64,000 bases of DNA from Paracoccaceae bacterium (GCA_029246285.1 JAQWNW010000058.1:1-64000), one strand, 5' to 3'. Shown: positions 26,905-36,535, numbered from the stretch's first letter. The notes: generated from the letters alone by a model not told the origin. Numbers and translations are program-made.

Positions 26905-27105
26905 GCTCCGGCTGGTTTCCTGACTTGCGTTTCAGTGCGCTTACCGACCTTCCCAGCTATCGCCAGTGGTTTTTCCGGTGCGCTATCCGCATACAGTCGC
27001 GGGGGCGGTTGCAGCTTTAAATCCCTAGAGACGGTTGACCATTACTGCATTCCCATTCAATCCCCAATAGCTTTGCTATTTTATGGGGAACCTTTGCACA
27101 ATCCT
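26905..27105 (-). promoter_or_regulatory. Cobalamin riboswitch upstream of cbtB
   Basis: Read on the minus strand the element shows the parts of a cobalamin riboswitch in order: GCAAAGGTTCCCC near the 5' end, a GGGAATGCAG block, GCGACTG, CCACTGG, CTGGGAAGG, and the B12 box AAGTCAGGAAACCAGCC about 50 bases before the cbtB start. The element is GC-rich against AT-rich surroundings. It would shut down cobalt uptake and probably the whole cbtB-to-cobO unit when cobalamin is ample. Boundaries are approximate. With the smc promoter it accounts for the gene-free stretch 26860-27316. Confidence 0.93.
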
Positions 27106-27197
27106 TCTGATCACTTAACCTTTCAGACGTCAAGTTAATTCAGGATATGTTTTAAAAATAATTTGAGTTTTTAATAACTAAAAACCGATAAAGTTAT

Positions 27198-27225
27198 TAG
27201 ACAACCCAACAATATATGGTATAAT
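27198..27225 (+). promoter_or_regulatory. Candidate promoter for smc
   Basis: TAGACA (27198-27203) and a perfect TATAAT (27220-27225) are 16 bases apart, about 90 bases ahead of the smc start. It is a good sigma-70-type match in the space between the riboswitch and smc. Confidence 0.5.
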
Positions 27226-27316
27226 AAGCAAATTAGAAGACGATATCGTGTAATTGCTATTACAGAACGTGTAAAAATTTAAAACTAGGATCATAATATC
27301 AAATGTTAGGTAAAAT

Positions 27317-30300
27317 TTGCGATTTTCACGATTAAGATTAAACGGCTTCAAAAGCTTTGTTGATCCGGTAGACCTATTAATTACTGATGGCCTTACTGGT
27401 GTGGTTGGTCCGAATGGTTGCGGTAAATCAAATTTATTAGAAGCTTTAAGATGGGTGATGGGTGAAAATCGACCAAAATCTATGCGCGGTAGCGGAATGG
27501 AGGACGTTATTTTTGCTGGAGCCGCGACAAGACCAGCACGTAATTTTGCAGAAGTATCTATACATATTGATAATAGTAAAAGAGAGGCTCCCTCTGCATT
27601 TAATAATCAAGACTCTTTAGAAATTATTAGACGTATCACGCGCGATGCTGGATCTGCCTACAAATCTAATGGAAAAGATATAAGGGCACGAGATATACAA
27701 ATGTTGTTCGCGGATGCTTCAACAGGATCACATTCACCAGCACTTGTTCGACAAGGGCAAATAGCAGAGTTGATAAATGCCAAGCCAAAATCCCGTCGAA
27801 GGATTCTCGAAGAAGCAGCAGGAATATCAGGGCTGTATCAGAGAAGGCACGAGGCTGAATTGAAACTCAATGCTTCTGAGACAAATCTTTCAAGAGTAGA
27901 AGATGTTCTCGAACAATTAAACAATCAACTAACAGCGCTTGCTCGGCAAGCCAAACAAGCGATAAGATACAGAGAAATAAATGAACAACTTAGAAAGTTT
28001 GAAGGAATTTTATTATATGGGCTTTGGAAAGAGGCTGAGGAAGCTTTAAGAGAGGCAAGTCAAAAATTAACCGAATGCCTAAAAGAAGAAGCTGTTTTAC
28101 AGTCCAAGGCAATGGAAACTCAAAAATTAAGGGAAGAAGCGGAAACCAAACTCCCCCCAATGCGAGAAGAACAAGCAAATTCGGCAGCTCTTTTTCAACG
28201 CTTAAAAATTCAAAAAGACTCAATTAAAACAGAAGAAGAAAGAGCAGAACAAAATATTGAAACATTGAGAGCAACAATCACGCAATTAGAATTTGATACA
28301 AACCGTGAAAATATGCTCAATAAGGACGCAAAAGATACTCTTTCAAAATTAGGCAGCGAACAAAGTGAGCTCAATCATGAATTCAGCGATTTTGGCGAAA
28401 GATTAGTAAAAGCAGAAAAAGAAGCGAGAAGTTCTGCAGATATTCTTAGCAATGAAGAAGCGAAGTTTGATGAAAAAAATGAAGATATTGCTCGTCTTTC
28501 TGCAAAGCATCAATCCATACAGAGGCTTTTAAACGATGCCGAAGAAACCTCAAAAAGGAATGAGAAAGAAAGTTCCAAATTACTAGGATCAATCGATATA
28601 TCTGAAAAAGCCTTAAGAGAGGCAAACTTAAACTTTTCTAAATGTCAGAAAGATCAAGAAAGAATAGCCAACAAGGTAAAAATTGCCGAAGAAGCGCTCG
28701 TAACCGCGGAACTAAACCGCGCTGAGATACAAACACGTGAAGCTATTGCTCGAGCCGAAATGTCTGAAGCAGAAGGATCAGTTGCAACCTTAAGAGCAGA
28801 GGTCAAAACTCTTGAAAGAATGCTTGAGCGCGAAACTGATGAACAAGAGCGACTTTTAGATACAATTCAGGTACAAGATGGATTTGAAACTGCATTGGGC
28901 GCGGCATTATCAGATGACTTAAGCCTACCCGAAGTAACTCGCTTTGGATTGAGCGGTTGGTTCATGCTTCCAGATTACAAAACAGGGCCCAAGCTACCGA
29001 AGGGCGTAAAAGCTCTTAATGAATTCGTTAAAGCACCAAAAGTACTAAGTAGACGAATTTCACAAATTGGATTAGTTGATCAAAACAATGGGCATAAATT
29101 TCAAAGACTATTGGAACCTGGGCAAAGGCTCGTTTCTATAGAAGGAGACCTATGGCGTTGGGACGGATATGTCGCACACTCAGAAGACGCCCCTGGATCT
29201 ACAGCCTTAAGACTAAAGCAAATTAATAGATTAACCTTTCTAAGGCAAGATTTAGAAGAAGCTACATCTTTGGCAGATGGGTCTCAGAAAGCGCATGAAT
29301 TGCTATACAAAGAACTAGTTTCAGCAACCAACACAGATAAAAATGCAAGAGAATACAGACGCCAAGCTGACAATGAATTAACGGAGAATAATCGAAGTTT
29401 ATCTCGAAGTGAATCAGATCGTGATATTGCTTCAGGTAAATTAGATAATTTAAGATTGGCGTTATCTAGACATCAAGAGGCTTCAAATGACAGCCAATTG
29501 GAAATAAAAGAGGCCACAAAGTCATTAAAAAAATTAGAAAATCTAGAGCAAGCAAGAAGCGACTTAGAAGCTCTAAAATCATCTGTAGAGACCGCAAGAA
29601 TTACAATGTTGACTAACAGGTCAAATTACGACGACATCCGTCGTGAAGGAGAGGCGAGAAATAAAAGGCTCGTTGAGATAAAGGAAGAGCTAAATAGCTG
29701 GACTCAAAGATTACTAAATTCTGAAGAACGAATTAAAGCCTTAACATTACGAAAATCAGAAACGGATGACGAATTAATTAAGGCAGAAAATTCTCCCAAA
29801 GAGATAATCGAAAAAGCCAGAAAACTAGAGGATCAATTAATAATTGCCGAACAAAATTTTAATGAAAAAAGCAATATTCTTATAACCAGTGAAAATAATT
29901 TACGTGATATCGAAAATGTTGAAAGAAAAACAGAACGTCAAGCGTCGGAAGCGCGAGAAGCTCGTGCTCGTGCAGAAGCATTAAACGAAGGCGCTGAAAG
30001 TATTTTAAATGCAGCTCGAGAAAGAATTAAAGATGAATTAAACTTTACGCCTGAAGAATTACTTAACAAATTAGAAATTGATACAGAAAACCTTCCACTG
30101 GCTGAAAAAACAGAGATCGATGTACAACGCCTAAAAAGACAGCGAGAATCTTTGGGATCGGTTAACCTTAGAGCAGAGGAAGATGCAAACGAAGTAAGGA
30201 TTGAATTTGAAACATTGCGCGATGAGAGTTCTGACCTAAAAGAAGCCATTAATAAGTTAAGAAATGGTATTGCTAGTTTAAATTCAGAAGGGAGAGAGAG

Positions 30301-30772
30301 ATTACTTACCGCATTTGATGAAGTTAATAAGAATTTTGGAGTGCTTTTCAAACATTTATTTGGTGGTGGTGAAGCTAGTTTACTCTTAGTAGAAAGTGAT
30401 GATCCACTCGAAGCAGGTCTGGAAATAATGTGCCAACCACCTGGGAAAAAATTAAGTACTTTATCTTTATTGTCTGGTGGAGAACAGACCTTAACAGCAC
30501 TATCTCTAATTTTTGCTGTATTCCTTGCGAATCCTTCACCCATTTGCGTTTTAGATGAAGTTGACGCTCCCTTAGATGATGCAAATGTTACACGCTTTTG
30601 CGATCTTCTCGATGAAATGACACGACGAACTGATACGCGCTTTCTCATAATCACTCACCATGCCGTAACAATGGCTCGAATGGATCGCCTTTTTGGAGTA
30701 ACGATGGCAGAGCCAGGCGTAAGTCAATTAGTATCAGTCGATCTACAAAATGCTGAAAGGCTTGTAGCCTAA
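27317..30772 (+). CDS. smc: Chromosome segregation ATPase SMC
   Basis: SMC is the condensin subunit that organises and segregates the chromosome. All parts of the family are visible in 1151 residues: the Walker A loop GPNGCGKSNL at 31-40, long coiled coils on both sides of a hinge near 505-620, the signature LSGGEQ near 1052 and Walker B with VLDEVDAPLDD near 1078. The TTG start at 27317 gives the exact N-terminus expected (MRFSRLRLNGFKSF). It stands alone rightward; scpA and scpB are not next to it. Confidence 0.96.
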   Translation: MRFSRLRLNGFKSFVDPVDLLITDGLTGVVGPNGCGKSNLLEALRWVMGENRPKSMRGSGMEDVIFAGAATRPARNFAEVSIHIDNSKREAPSAFNNQDSLEIIRRITRDAGSAYKSNGKDIRARDIQMLFADASTGSHSPALVRQGQIAELINAKPKSRRRILEEAAGISGLYQRRHEAELKLNASETNLSRVEDVLEQLNNQLTALARQAKQAIRYREINEQLRKFEGILLYGLWKEAEEALREASQKLTECLKEEAVLQSKAMETQKLREEAETKLPPMREEQANSAALFQRLKIQKDSIKTEEERAEQNIETLRATITQLEFDTNRENMLNKDAKDTLSKLGSEQSELNHEFSDFGERLVKAEKEARSSADILSNEEAKFDEKNEDIARLSAKHQSIQRLLNDAEETSKRNEKESSKLLGSIDISEKALREANLNFSKCQKDQERIANKVKIAEEALVTAELNRAEIQTREAIARAEMSEAEGSVATLRAEVKTLERMLERETDEQERLLDTIQVQDGFETALGAALSDDLSLPEVTRFGLSGWFMLPDYKTGPKLPKGVKALNEFVKAPKVLSRRISQIGLVDQNNGHKFQRLLEPGQRLVSIEGDLWRWDGYVAHSEDAPGSTALRLKQINRLTFLRQDLEEATSLADGSQKAHELLYKELVSATNTDKNAREYRRQADNELTENNRSLSRSESDRDIASGKLDNLRLALSRHQEASNDSQLEIKEATKSLKKLENLEQARSDLEALKSSVETARITMLTNRSNYDDIRREGEARNKRLVEIKEELNSWTQRLLNSEERIKALTLRKSETDDELIKAENSPKEIIEKARKLEDQLIIAEQNFNEKSNILITSENNLRDIENVERKTERQASEAREARARAEALNEGAESILNAARERIKDELNFTPEELLNKLEIDTENLPLAEKTEIDVQRLKRQRESLGSVNLRAEEDANEVRIEFETLRDESSDLKEAINKLRNGIASLNSEGRERLLTAFDEVNKNFGVLFKHLFGGGEASLLLVESDDPLEAGLEIMCQPPGKKLSTLSLLSGGEQTLTALSLIFAVFLANPSPICVLDEVDAPLDDANVTRFCDLLDEMTRRTDTRFLIITHHAVTMARMDRLFGVTMAEPGVSQLVSVDLQNAERLVA

Positions 30773-30794
30773 AAAATATACGCTCAAATTACAG

Positions 30795-32393
30795 TTAGTA
30801 ATTAACATCAAATTCTAAAGCGCGAACTTGATTGAATACACCAGTGCTTAACAAGATATTTCTAATTTCATTAGTTATGGGAGTATCTAAATAAAGCAAA
30901 GCAATCGCCTCACCCCCTACTTTAGAACGGCCTAATGTGAAATTGGCAATATTTACACCATTTTCAGCCATTGTTTTACCCAAAACTCCAATAATACCTG
31001 GAGTATCTACATTCGTAGTATATAACATATGTTGCCCAACTTCAGCATCAATATTAATCCCTTTGATTTGAATAAATCGAGGCTTGTCATCACTGAAAAC
31101 AGTTCCAGCAACTGATCTTTCCATTGTTTCAGTAACAACAGTTACCTTGATATATGCCGCAAATACTCCACTCTTGTCCTGAGTGGTTGTTGAGATCTTA
31201 ATGCCTCGATCTTTTGCAACTATAGGGGCCGAAACTAAATTAACATCTGGGTTCGATGTACGCATTATGCCTGCTATGACTGAACAATTAAGTGCTTCTA
31301 GATTCATTGAAGATACTGATCCATCATATAAAATATTTATTGCTTTGATCGGCTCTTGGGTAAGTTGACCCACGAATGTTCCTAAATGTCCTGCTAACAA
31401 CAACCAAGGTGTCATTATTTTTGACTCCTCAGCAGTTATAGAAGGCATATTAAGCGCATTAACTACTGCACCATTTATCAAGTAATCACTTATTTGTTCA
31501 GCAACTTGGATGGCTACATTTTCTTGGGCTTCTTTTGTGGCGGCACCTAGGTGTGGTGTGCAAATAACATTAGGTAAATTGAATAATGGACTTTCAATCG
31601 CTGGTTCAGTCAAAAATACATCGAAAGCAGCACCCGCAACACGCCCATCTTTTATCGCCTCGGCCAAAGCTAGTTCATCTACCAAGCCACCTCTAGCGCA
31701 ATTTATTATCCTAACCCCGGGTTTTAATTTTTCTATATTTTCCTTATTTAAGATATTTCGAGTCTGATCAGTCAGTGGAACATGTAAGGTGATAAAATCT
31801 GATCCTTCCAATAACTCTTCTAATTCCACTTTTTTGATGCTTAGATTTTTAGCCTTCTCTTCGCTTAAGTAAGGGTCATAAGCTACAACCTTCATTTTTA
31901 AAGCCCTAGCTCTTTCGCAAACAACGCCTCCTATATTACCTGCTCCTATTACACCAATTATTTTATTAGTAAGCTCGACTCCCATAAACTTTGACTTTTC
32001 CCATTTACCTGCGTGGGTTGAATTGTTTGCAGCTGGTATCTGTCTAGCAACAGCAAACATCATTGCGATAGCGTGCTCAGCAGTAGTTATCATATTACCA
32101 AGTGGCGTATTCATAACGATTACTCCTTTTTTAGAAGCAGCAACCTTATCAATATTATCAATACCTATCCCAGCACGGCCAATAACCTTTAATTTATTGG
32201 CACGTTTAAGTATGTTTGGCGTTACTTTTGTTGCTGAACGAATTGCCAATCCATCATAATCCCCAATCCGCTCAGCTAAATTTTTTTTATCTTTGCCCAA
32301 TTCCGGTTCAAAATCTACTTGGATACCTCTGTCTCGAAAAACCTTCAGAGCTGAAGGACTCAAATTGTCTGATACTAAAACTTTAGGTTTCAT
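30795..32393 (-). CDS. serA: D-3-phosphoglycerate dehydrogenase
   Basis: SerA oxidises 3-phosphoglycerate with NAD, the first step of serine synthesis. The 532-residue form has the substrate/NAD domain with GVIGAGNIGGVVCERA near 144, the catalytic arginine and histidine regions NCARGGLVDE and CTPHLGAATKEAQ, an intervening domain (about 320-450) and a C-terminal ACT domain that normally allows serine feedback. It follows serC by 44 bases on the same strand, so serC-serA form an operon, possibly under the upstream leader RNA. Confidence 0.96.
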   Translation of the reverse strand: MKPKVLVSDNLSPSALKVFRDRGIQVDFEPELGKDKKNLAERIGDYDGLAIRSATKVTPNILKRANKLKVIGRAGIGIDNIDKVAASKKGVIVMNTPLGNMITTAEHAIAMMFAVARQIPAANNSTHAGKWEKSKFMGVELTNKIIGVIGAGNIGGVVCERARALKMKVVAYDPYLSEEKAKNLSIKKVELEELLEGSDFITLHVPLTDQTRNILNKENIEKLKPGVRIINCARGGLVDELALAEAIKDGRVAGAAFDVFLTEPAIESPLFNLPNVICTPHLGAATKEAQENVAIQVAEQISDYLINGAVVNALNMPSITAEESKIMTPWLLLAGHLGTFVGQLTQEPIKAINILYDGSVSSMNLEALNCSVIAGIMRTSNPDVNLVSAPIVAKDRGIKISTTTQDKSGVFAAYIKVTVVTETMERSVAGTVFSDDKPRFIQIKGINIDAEVGQHMLYTTNVDTPGIIGVLGKTMAENGVNIANFTLGRSKVGGEAIALLYLDTPITNEIRNILLSTGVFNQVRALEFDVNY

Positions 32394-32437
32394 TCTTCGT
32401 ACTTTCTATAAGATATTTCTTAGATTAAATTTTGTTT

Positions 32438-33592
32438 TTAGGATGAACTTAATAAGCTGATTTCTGTTTCAAAAGCCCATTTAACCCAGGGCATCAATAA
32501 TTCGATATCATGGGTTTCAACAGTACCGCCACACCAGATTCTTAGACCAGGGGGAGCATCACGGTATGACTTAATATCAAAAGCTACGCTTTCACTCTCC
32601 AATCTAAAACAAACATTATTAGCAAATTCGTTTGGGTTTTTTATACGACGATCCTTGAAGACTAAACAAACCGACGTGTTGGACCTTGTGTCTAAACGCG
32701 ATGAAAGGTTACTTACCCAATCGTGTTCATCTACAAAATTGAAAATGACTTTGGCATTCTTATCACAACGATTAATCATAGCGCTCAGACCACCAATGGA
32801 ACGCAACCATGACAAAGAAAAAAGATAATCTTCTACCGCTAACATTGATGGGGTGTTAATGGTTGCCCCCAAAAATATATCTTGGTTCAGTTTGCCATTT
32901 TTTGTTAACCTAAATAACTTTGGCATCGGCCAAGGAGGGATATAAGTTTCTAATCGATCTACGGCTTTTGGACTTAGAACCAGCATACCGTGGGCTGCTT
33001 CACCTCCCATTACTTTTTGCCAACTAAAAGTTGTTGCATCCAACTTTTCCCAAGGCAAATCAACTGCAAAAGCTGCCGATGTAGCATCACAAATAGTTAA
33101 CCCTTTTCTTTCACTTGGAATGAAAGTTGAATCTGGAACCCGAACACCTGATGTTGTTCCATTCCATGTGAAAACAACATCATTATTAAAGTTCACATCA
33201 TCCAAATTGGGTAAAAAGCCATATTCTGCATTCATCACATTTGGCGACAATTGAAGCTGTGAAACAACATCTGTGGCCCAACCTTTACCAAAACTCTCCC
33301 AGACCAATATAGTTATTTCCTTTGGGCCTAGAAGAGACCATAAGGCCATTTCAACAGCTCCAGTATCTGAAGCTGGAACAATTGCTATTTTGTAATCTAA
33401 AGGTATCTTAAGTAATGAACGCGTCTCTTCAATAGCATTGGTCAACTTTTGACGACCGATTGCTGCCCGATGAGATCTTCCTAAAGGTGCATCAGAAAGT
33501 TCTGAGAGTTGCCAATTCGGAGGTTTAGCACAAGGGCCTGATGAAAAATGCGGGTTTGCCGGCCGCAATTCCGGTTTTAACAGTATAGTCAT
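32438..33592 (-). CDS. serC: Phosphoserine aminotransferase
   Basis: This pyridoxal-phosphate enzyme converts 3-phosphohydroxypyruvate and glutamate to phosphoserine. The 384-residue protein is of the long alphaproteobacterial type; it starts with RPANPHFSSGPCAKPP and has the lysine-bearing segment TFSWQKVMGGEAAHGML near 196 that should hold the cofactor. The cognate leader RNA lies directly ahead and its stem touches the ribosome site. serA follows on the same strand and serB is divergent, so the whole serine pathway is here. Confidence 0.96.
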   Translation of the reverse strand: MTILLKPELRPANPHFSSGPCAKPPNWQLSELSDAPLGRSHRAAIGRQKLTNAIEETRSLLKIPLDYKIAIVPASDTGAVEMALWSLLGPKEITILVWESFGKGWATDVVSQLQLSPNVMNAEYGFLPNLDDVNFNNDVVFTWNGTTSGVRVPDSTFIPSERKGLTICDATSAAFAVDLPWEKLDATTFSWQKVMGGEAAHGMLVLSPKAVDRLETYIPPWPMPKLFRLTKNGKLNQDIFLGATINTPSMLAVEDYLFSLSWLRSIGGLSAMINRCDKNAKVIFNFVDEHDWVSNLSSRLDTRSNTSVCLVFKDRRIKNPNEFANNVCFRLESESVAFDIKSYRDAPPGLRIWCGGTVETHDIELLMPWVKWAFETEISLLSSS

Positions 33593-33602
33593 TTTGTATC
33601 CT

Positions 33603-33645
33603 CACAGATATATGCCCTTCGTTGGGGAAGGGTGTCCCATCTGTG
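33603..33645 (-). ncRNA. serC leader RNA motif
   Basis: On the minus strand an outer stem CACAGAT/ATCTGTG (33639-33645 with 33603-33609) encloses an inner stem CCCTTC/GAAGGG. The ribosome site GAGGA of serC comes immediately after the outer stem. A conserved structure upstream of serC is known in alphaproteobacteria as the serC motif. Its ligand or regulator is not known to me; a role in controlling serC initiation is inferred from the position. Confidence 0.7.
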
Positions 33646-33722
33646 CGTCTAAGAATTGTTTTTACTAAATGCAAGAAAAATATTACATCATACCCACAAC
33701 AACTAAGTTAGGTAATTTGACG

Positions 33723-34598
33723 ATGTATGCTGTGACATTGATGTGTAATCCTTCCCAACCAATACTAACAAAGAAATTAATATCAAAATATTACATAATT
33801 TTTGAGGGAAGTTCTTTAATTTGGTTAAGAGATGGCATTGCCGTAGAAATCAAAACATCTATATTTCCCAAGGAATTCTTGAAACACAGAATAAAATTAC
33901 AAGAGTTAAATATTGATAGTGTTTTGCAAAAAGATAAATCGAGAAAGAAAAAACTGTTAATTGCCGATATGGATAGCACAATTATTGAGCAGGAATGCCT
34001 AGATGAATTGGCAACAGAAATTGGATTTGAGGCAGAAATAAAAAACATTACTAAAGCCGCAATGAAAGGTGAAATAAACTTTGAGACCGCGTTAAGAGAT
34101 AGAGTGAGTTATCTAAAAGGAGCCCCAACTAGTACCATTACTAAGGTCTTAACTAATCGCATAAGCATCGCTAGCGGGGCTCGTACATTATTAGCAACGA
34201 TGAAAAAAAACAATGCATACACTGCACTGATTTCTGGTGGGTTTACGCACTTCACCTCTCACATTGCTGCAGATCTAGGATTCGATAAACATATGGGAAA
34301 TCAATTGGAAATATCTGATTCTAAACTAACTGGATCTGTAAAAGAGCCTATTTTAGGAAAGGAAGCTAAAGTTGAATTGCTCGAATCATTATCTAAATCC
34401 TTAAAAGTTTCTTATCAGAATATAATTTCAGTAGGAGATGGCGCTAACGATATTGGAATGTTAAAATTAGCTGGGTTAGGAGTGGCTTTGCATGCAAAAC
34501 CTATCGTCCAATCAGAAGCCAATACCATTATCAACCACTGTGATTTAACAGCGTTATTATATTTACAAGGTTATCAATTTAACGATTTTATTTGTTAG
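33723..34598 (+). CDS. serB: Phosphoserine phosphatase
   Basis: SerB removes phosphate from phosphoserine in the last step of serine synthesis. It is a HAD-family enzyme: the nucleophile motif ADMDSTII lies near residue 85, SGGFTHF carries the serine motif near 170, and GDGANDIGMLKLAGLGVALHAKP the C-terminal metal aspartates. An N-terminal ACT-like part of about 75 residues precedes the catalytic domain. The start at 33723 (MYAVTLMCNP) fits family members better than an ATG at 33669, which would add 18 residues. It is divergent from serC. Confidence 0.93.
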   Translation: MYAVTLMCNPSQPILTKKLISKYYIIFEGSSLIWLRDGIAVEIKTSIFPKEFLKHRIKLQELNIDSVLQKDKSRKKKLLIADMDSTIIEQECLDELATEIGFEAEIKNITKAAMKGEINFETALRDRVSYLKGAPTSTITKVLTNRISIASGARTLLATMKKNNAYTALISGGFTHFTSHIAADLGFDKHMGNQLEISDSKLTGSVKEPILGKEAKVELLESLSKSLKVSYQNIISVGDGANDIGMLKLAGLGVALHAKPIVQSEANTIINHCDLTALLYLQGYQFNDFIC

Positions 34599-34700
34599 GG
34601 ATTTGGTAACTTTATAATCCGCTGATCATTTATAATAAGTACACTTTTAGAAAAATTATTTTTAGGTTAATAAAACATTCTAACTTTATGGAGGTAAGCT

Positions 34701-35993
34701 GTGGTAGATATAGCTACACGAGTTCATAATAGAAAATGGAAAATCGATCCTATAATTCGATCTCTAATTGATACCGATTTCTATAAGTTGTTAATGTGCC
34801 AATCTGTATTCAAAAATAAGCGAACAACAAAAGTAAAGTTCAGCTTAATAAATAGATCAAAAAATGTCCCTCTAGCTAAGATAATTGATGAAGGAAGATT
34901 GCGCGAGCAACTTGACCATGTTCGAACCTTAAAATTAAGTCGAGGAGAAAGTACTTGGCTGCGAGGAAATACTTTCTATGGAAAACGACAAATGTTCAGA
35001 TCAGATTTTATGGAATGGTTTGAAAAACTAAAATTACCGCCGTACAATCTAGAGCGTATTGGAGATCAATATGAACTTTCATTTGAAGGAAACTGGCCTG
35101 AAGTAATGTTCTGGGAGATTCCCGCTCTATCAATTATTATGGAGCTAAGGAGTAGAGCTGTTCTAAGAGAGATGGGTAAATTTGAACTCCAGGTATTATA
35201 TGCTCGAGCAATGACTAAGCTCTGGGAAAAAATTGGAGATCTAAAAAACCTAGATAATCTTTCCATAGCTGATTTTGGCACACGGCGAAGACATTCATTT
35301 CTCTGGCAAGATTGGTGCGTACAAGCAATGCAAGAAGGACTTGGAAATAATTTTACGGGAACTTCTAATTGCTTAATTGCTATGAGGCGGGAAGTTGAAG
35401 CCATTGGCACAAACGCACATGAATTACCAATGGTGTATGCAGCATTAGCACAAACTGATGCAGAATTAGCCCAAGCTCCGTACAAAGTCTTTCAAGATTG
35501 GCAAGAAGAACACGATGGAAACCTTTTGATATTATTACCAGATACTTATGGATCAAAAAATTTTCTAACTGATGCACCAGAATGGATGAATAAATGGACT
35601 GGCATTCGGGTGGATTCTGGAGACCCAGGCACTGGCGCAAAACTTGCTATTGATTGGTGGAAAACTCGTGGTGAAAATCCAAAAAATAAGCTACTTATTT
35701 TTTCTGATGGTTTAGACGTACCTAAAATTATCGAATTAAATAATAAATTTAGCAATCAAACAAAAGTAGCTTTTGGGTGGGGCACTCTAATGACTAATGA
35801 TTTTAGAGGCCTTGTAAGTGATAGCTCTTTGGATCCATTTTCATTAGTTTGCAAAGCCATAAGTGCAGACGAAAATCAAACAGTGAAGTTGTCTGATAAT
35901 CCAAATAAGATAATGGGACCAAAAGATGAGGTTTCTCGGTATAAACGGATATTTGGTGAGGGCAACCAAAAAAAGATCGATTTAGTAGTTTGA
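34701..35993 (+). CDS. pncB: Nicotinate phosphoribosyltransferase
   Basis: PncB salvages nicotinate to nicotinate mononucleotide with PRPP and ATP, feeding NAD synthesis. The 430 residues include LIDTDFYKLLMCQSVF near the N-terminus, FGTRRRHSFLWQDW near 196 with the phosphorylated-histidine region, and the PRPP-binding segment with IRVDSGDPG near 303. The GTG start at 34701 has a near-perfect GGAGGT site. The gene is single on its strand and is followed by a region of alternative hairpins and a tRNA gene. Confidence 0.95.
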   Translation: MVDIATRVHNRKWKIDPIIRSLIDTDFYKLLMCQSVFKNKRTTKVKFSLINRSKNVPLAKIIDEGRLREQLDHVRTLKLSRGESTWLRGNTFYGKRQMFRSDFMEWFEKLKLPPYNLERIGDQYELSFEGNWPEVMFWEIPALSIIMELRSRAVLREMGKFELQVLYARAMTKLWEKIGDLKNLDNLSIADFGTRRRHSFLWQDWCVQAMQEGLGNNFTGTSNCLIAMRREVEAIGTNAHELPMVYAALAQTDAELAQAPYKVFQDWQEEHDGNLLILLPDTYGSKNFLTDAPEWMNKWTGIRVDSGDPGTGAKLAIDWWKTRGENPKNKLLIFSDGLDVPKIIELNNKFSNQTKVAFGWGTLMTNDFRGLVSDSSLDPFSLVCKAISADENQTVKLSDNPNKIMGPKDEVSRYKRIFGEGNQKKIDLVV

Positions 35994-36053
35994 AAGCAAC
36001 CATTTTCAAAACGAGTTAGATACAGGATTTCTTTTACTTTACAGGTATGTTTG

Positions 36054-36101
36054 GTGATGCTAGGGAGCATCGTGCTAGACTTAATGATTTGTTAGCATCA
36101 C
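36054..36101 (+). repeat. Nested alternative inverted repeats between pncB and tRNA-Arg
   Basis: GTGATGCTA (36054-36062) pairs perfectly with TAGCATCAC (36093-36101) over a 30-base loop. GATGCT inside the first arm can instead pair with AGCATC at 36066-36071 over a four-base loop. The two foldings exclude each other. The element lies 60 bases after pncB and 23 before the tRNA. It may be a terminator of pncB or an RNA switch; no long T run follows the small hairpin. Confidence 0.5.
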
Positions 36102-36124
36102 AAAACTTTTATTTAAAGTAAAGT

Positions 36125-36201
36125 GGTCGCATAGCTCAGCTGGATAGAGCATCTGCCTTCTAAGCAGAGGGTCTCAGGTTCGAATCCTGATGCGATCACC
36201 A
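36125..36201 (+). tRNA. tRNA-Arg (anticodon TCT)
   Basis: The 77 bases fold as a tRNA with encoded CCA end: acceptor GGTCGCA against TGCGATC, D arm with AGCTCAG, anticodon stem TCTGC/GCAGA around loop CTTCTAA, and the T arm with GGTTCGAATCC. The anticodon TCT reads AGA/AGG arginine codons. AGA is common in this AT-rich sequence. Confidence 0.97.
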
Positions 36202-36223
36202 CTTTAGCAAATTCTGAATTTTA

Positions 36224-36535
36224 TTAATGGGTCCAAACGGTTCTTCTGTTCGTGGCGAAATTGTCTCCATAGCCGCCATTTCTAATATTATGTTTTCGCT
36301 CTTGAGGTTGACAGACCAAAACCTCTATTCCACATGACTCAGCGTACTCCAAAGCTGCCTCTTTAGAATTAAACTTCAGTTTAACTTGTGAGTTCATATC
36401 TCCAGAAGATGTCCATCCCATTAGGGGATCCAGTGACCTAGCCTCCGCTGGTAGAAACTCCAAGATCCAATCTCCGGACTTAGCTTGTCCGGATTGCATC
36501 GCATTTCGCGCAGGCTGATATATTCTGGCTGACAT
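36224..36535 (-). CDS. Complex I accessory subunit, NDUFS4/ETC 18-kDa family
   Basis: This 103-residue protein matches the alphaproteobacterial homologue of mitochondrial NDUFS4, a peripheral subunit of NADH:ubiquinone oxidoreductase. The family pattern is seen in ARIYQPARNAMQSG, in LEFLPAEARSLDPLMGWTSSGD and in the segment with LKFNSKEAALEYAESCGI. No other nuo gene is close, which is normal for this subunit. The gene is convergent with the tRNA gene. The 178 bases upstream, before uvrB, are very AT-rich and hold no gene that I can see. Confidence 0.93.
   Translation of the reverse strand: MSARIYQPARNAMQSGQAKSGDWILEFLPAEARSLDPLMGWTSSGDMNSQVKLKFNSKEAALEYAESCGIEVLVCQPQERKHNIRNGGYGDNFATNRRTVWTH

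Noticed and set aside
29938-30654. A 238-codon frame antisense to smc
   Set aside because: It is a serine-rich shadow of the smc reading frame with no start context and no recognisable domain. The same applies to other long antisense frames such as 8284-8856 and 9742-10185.
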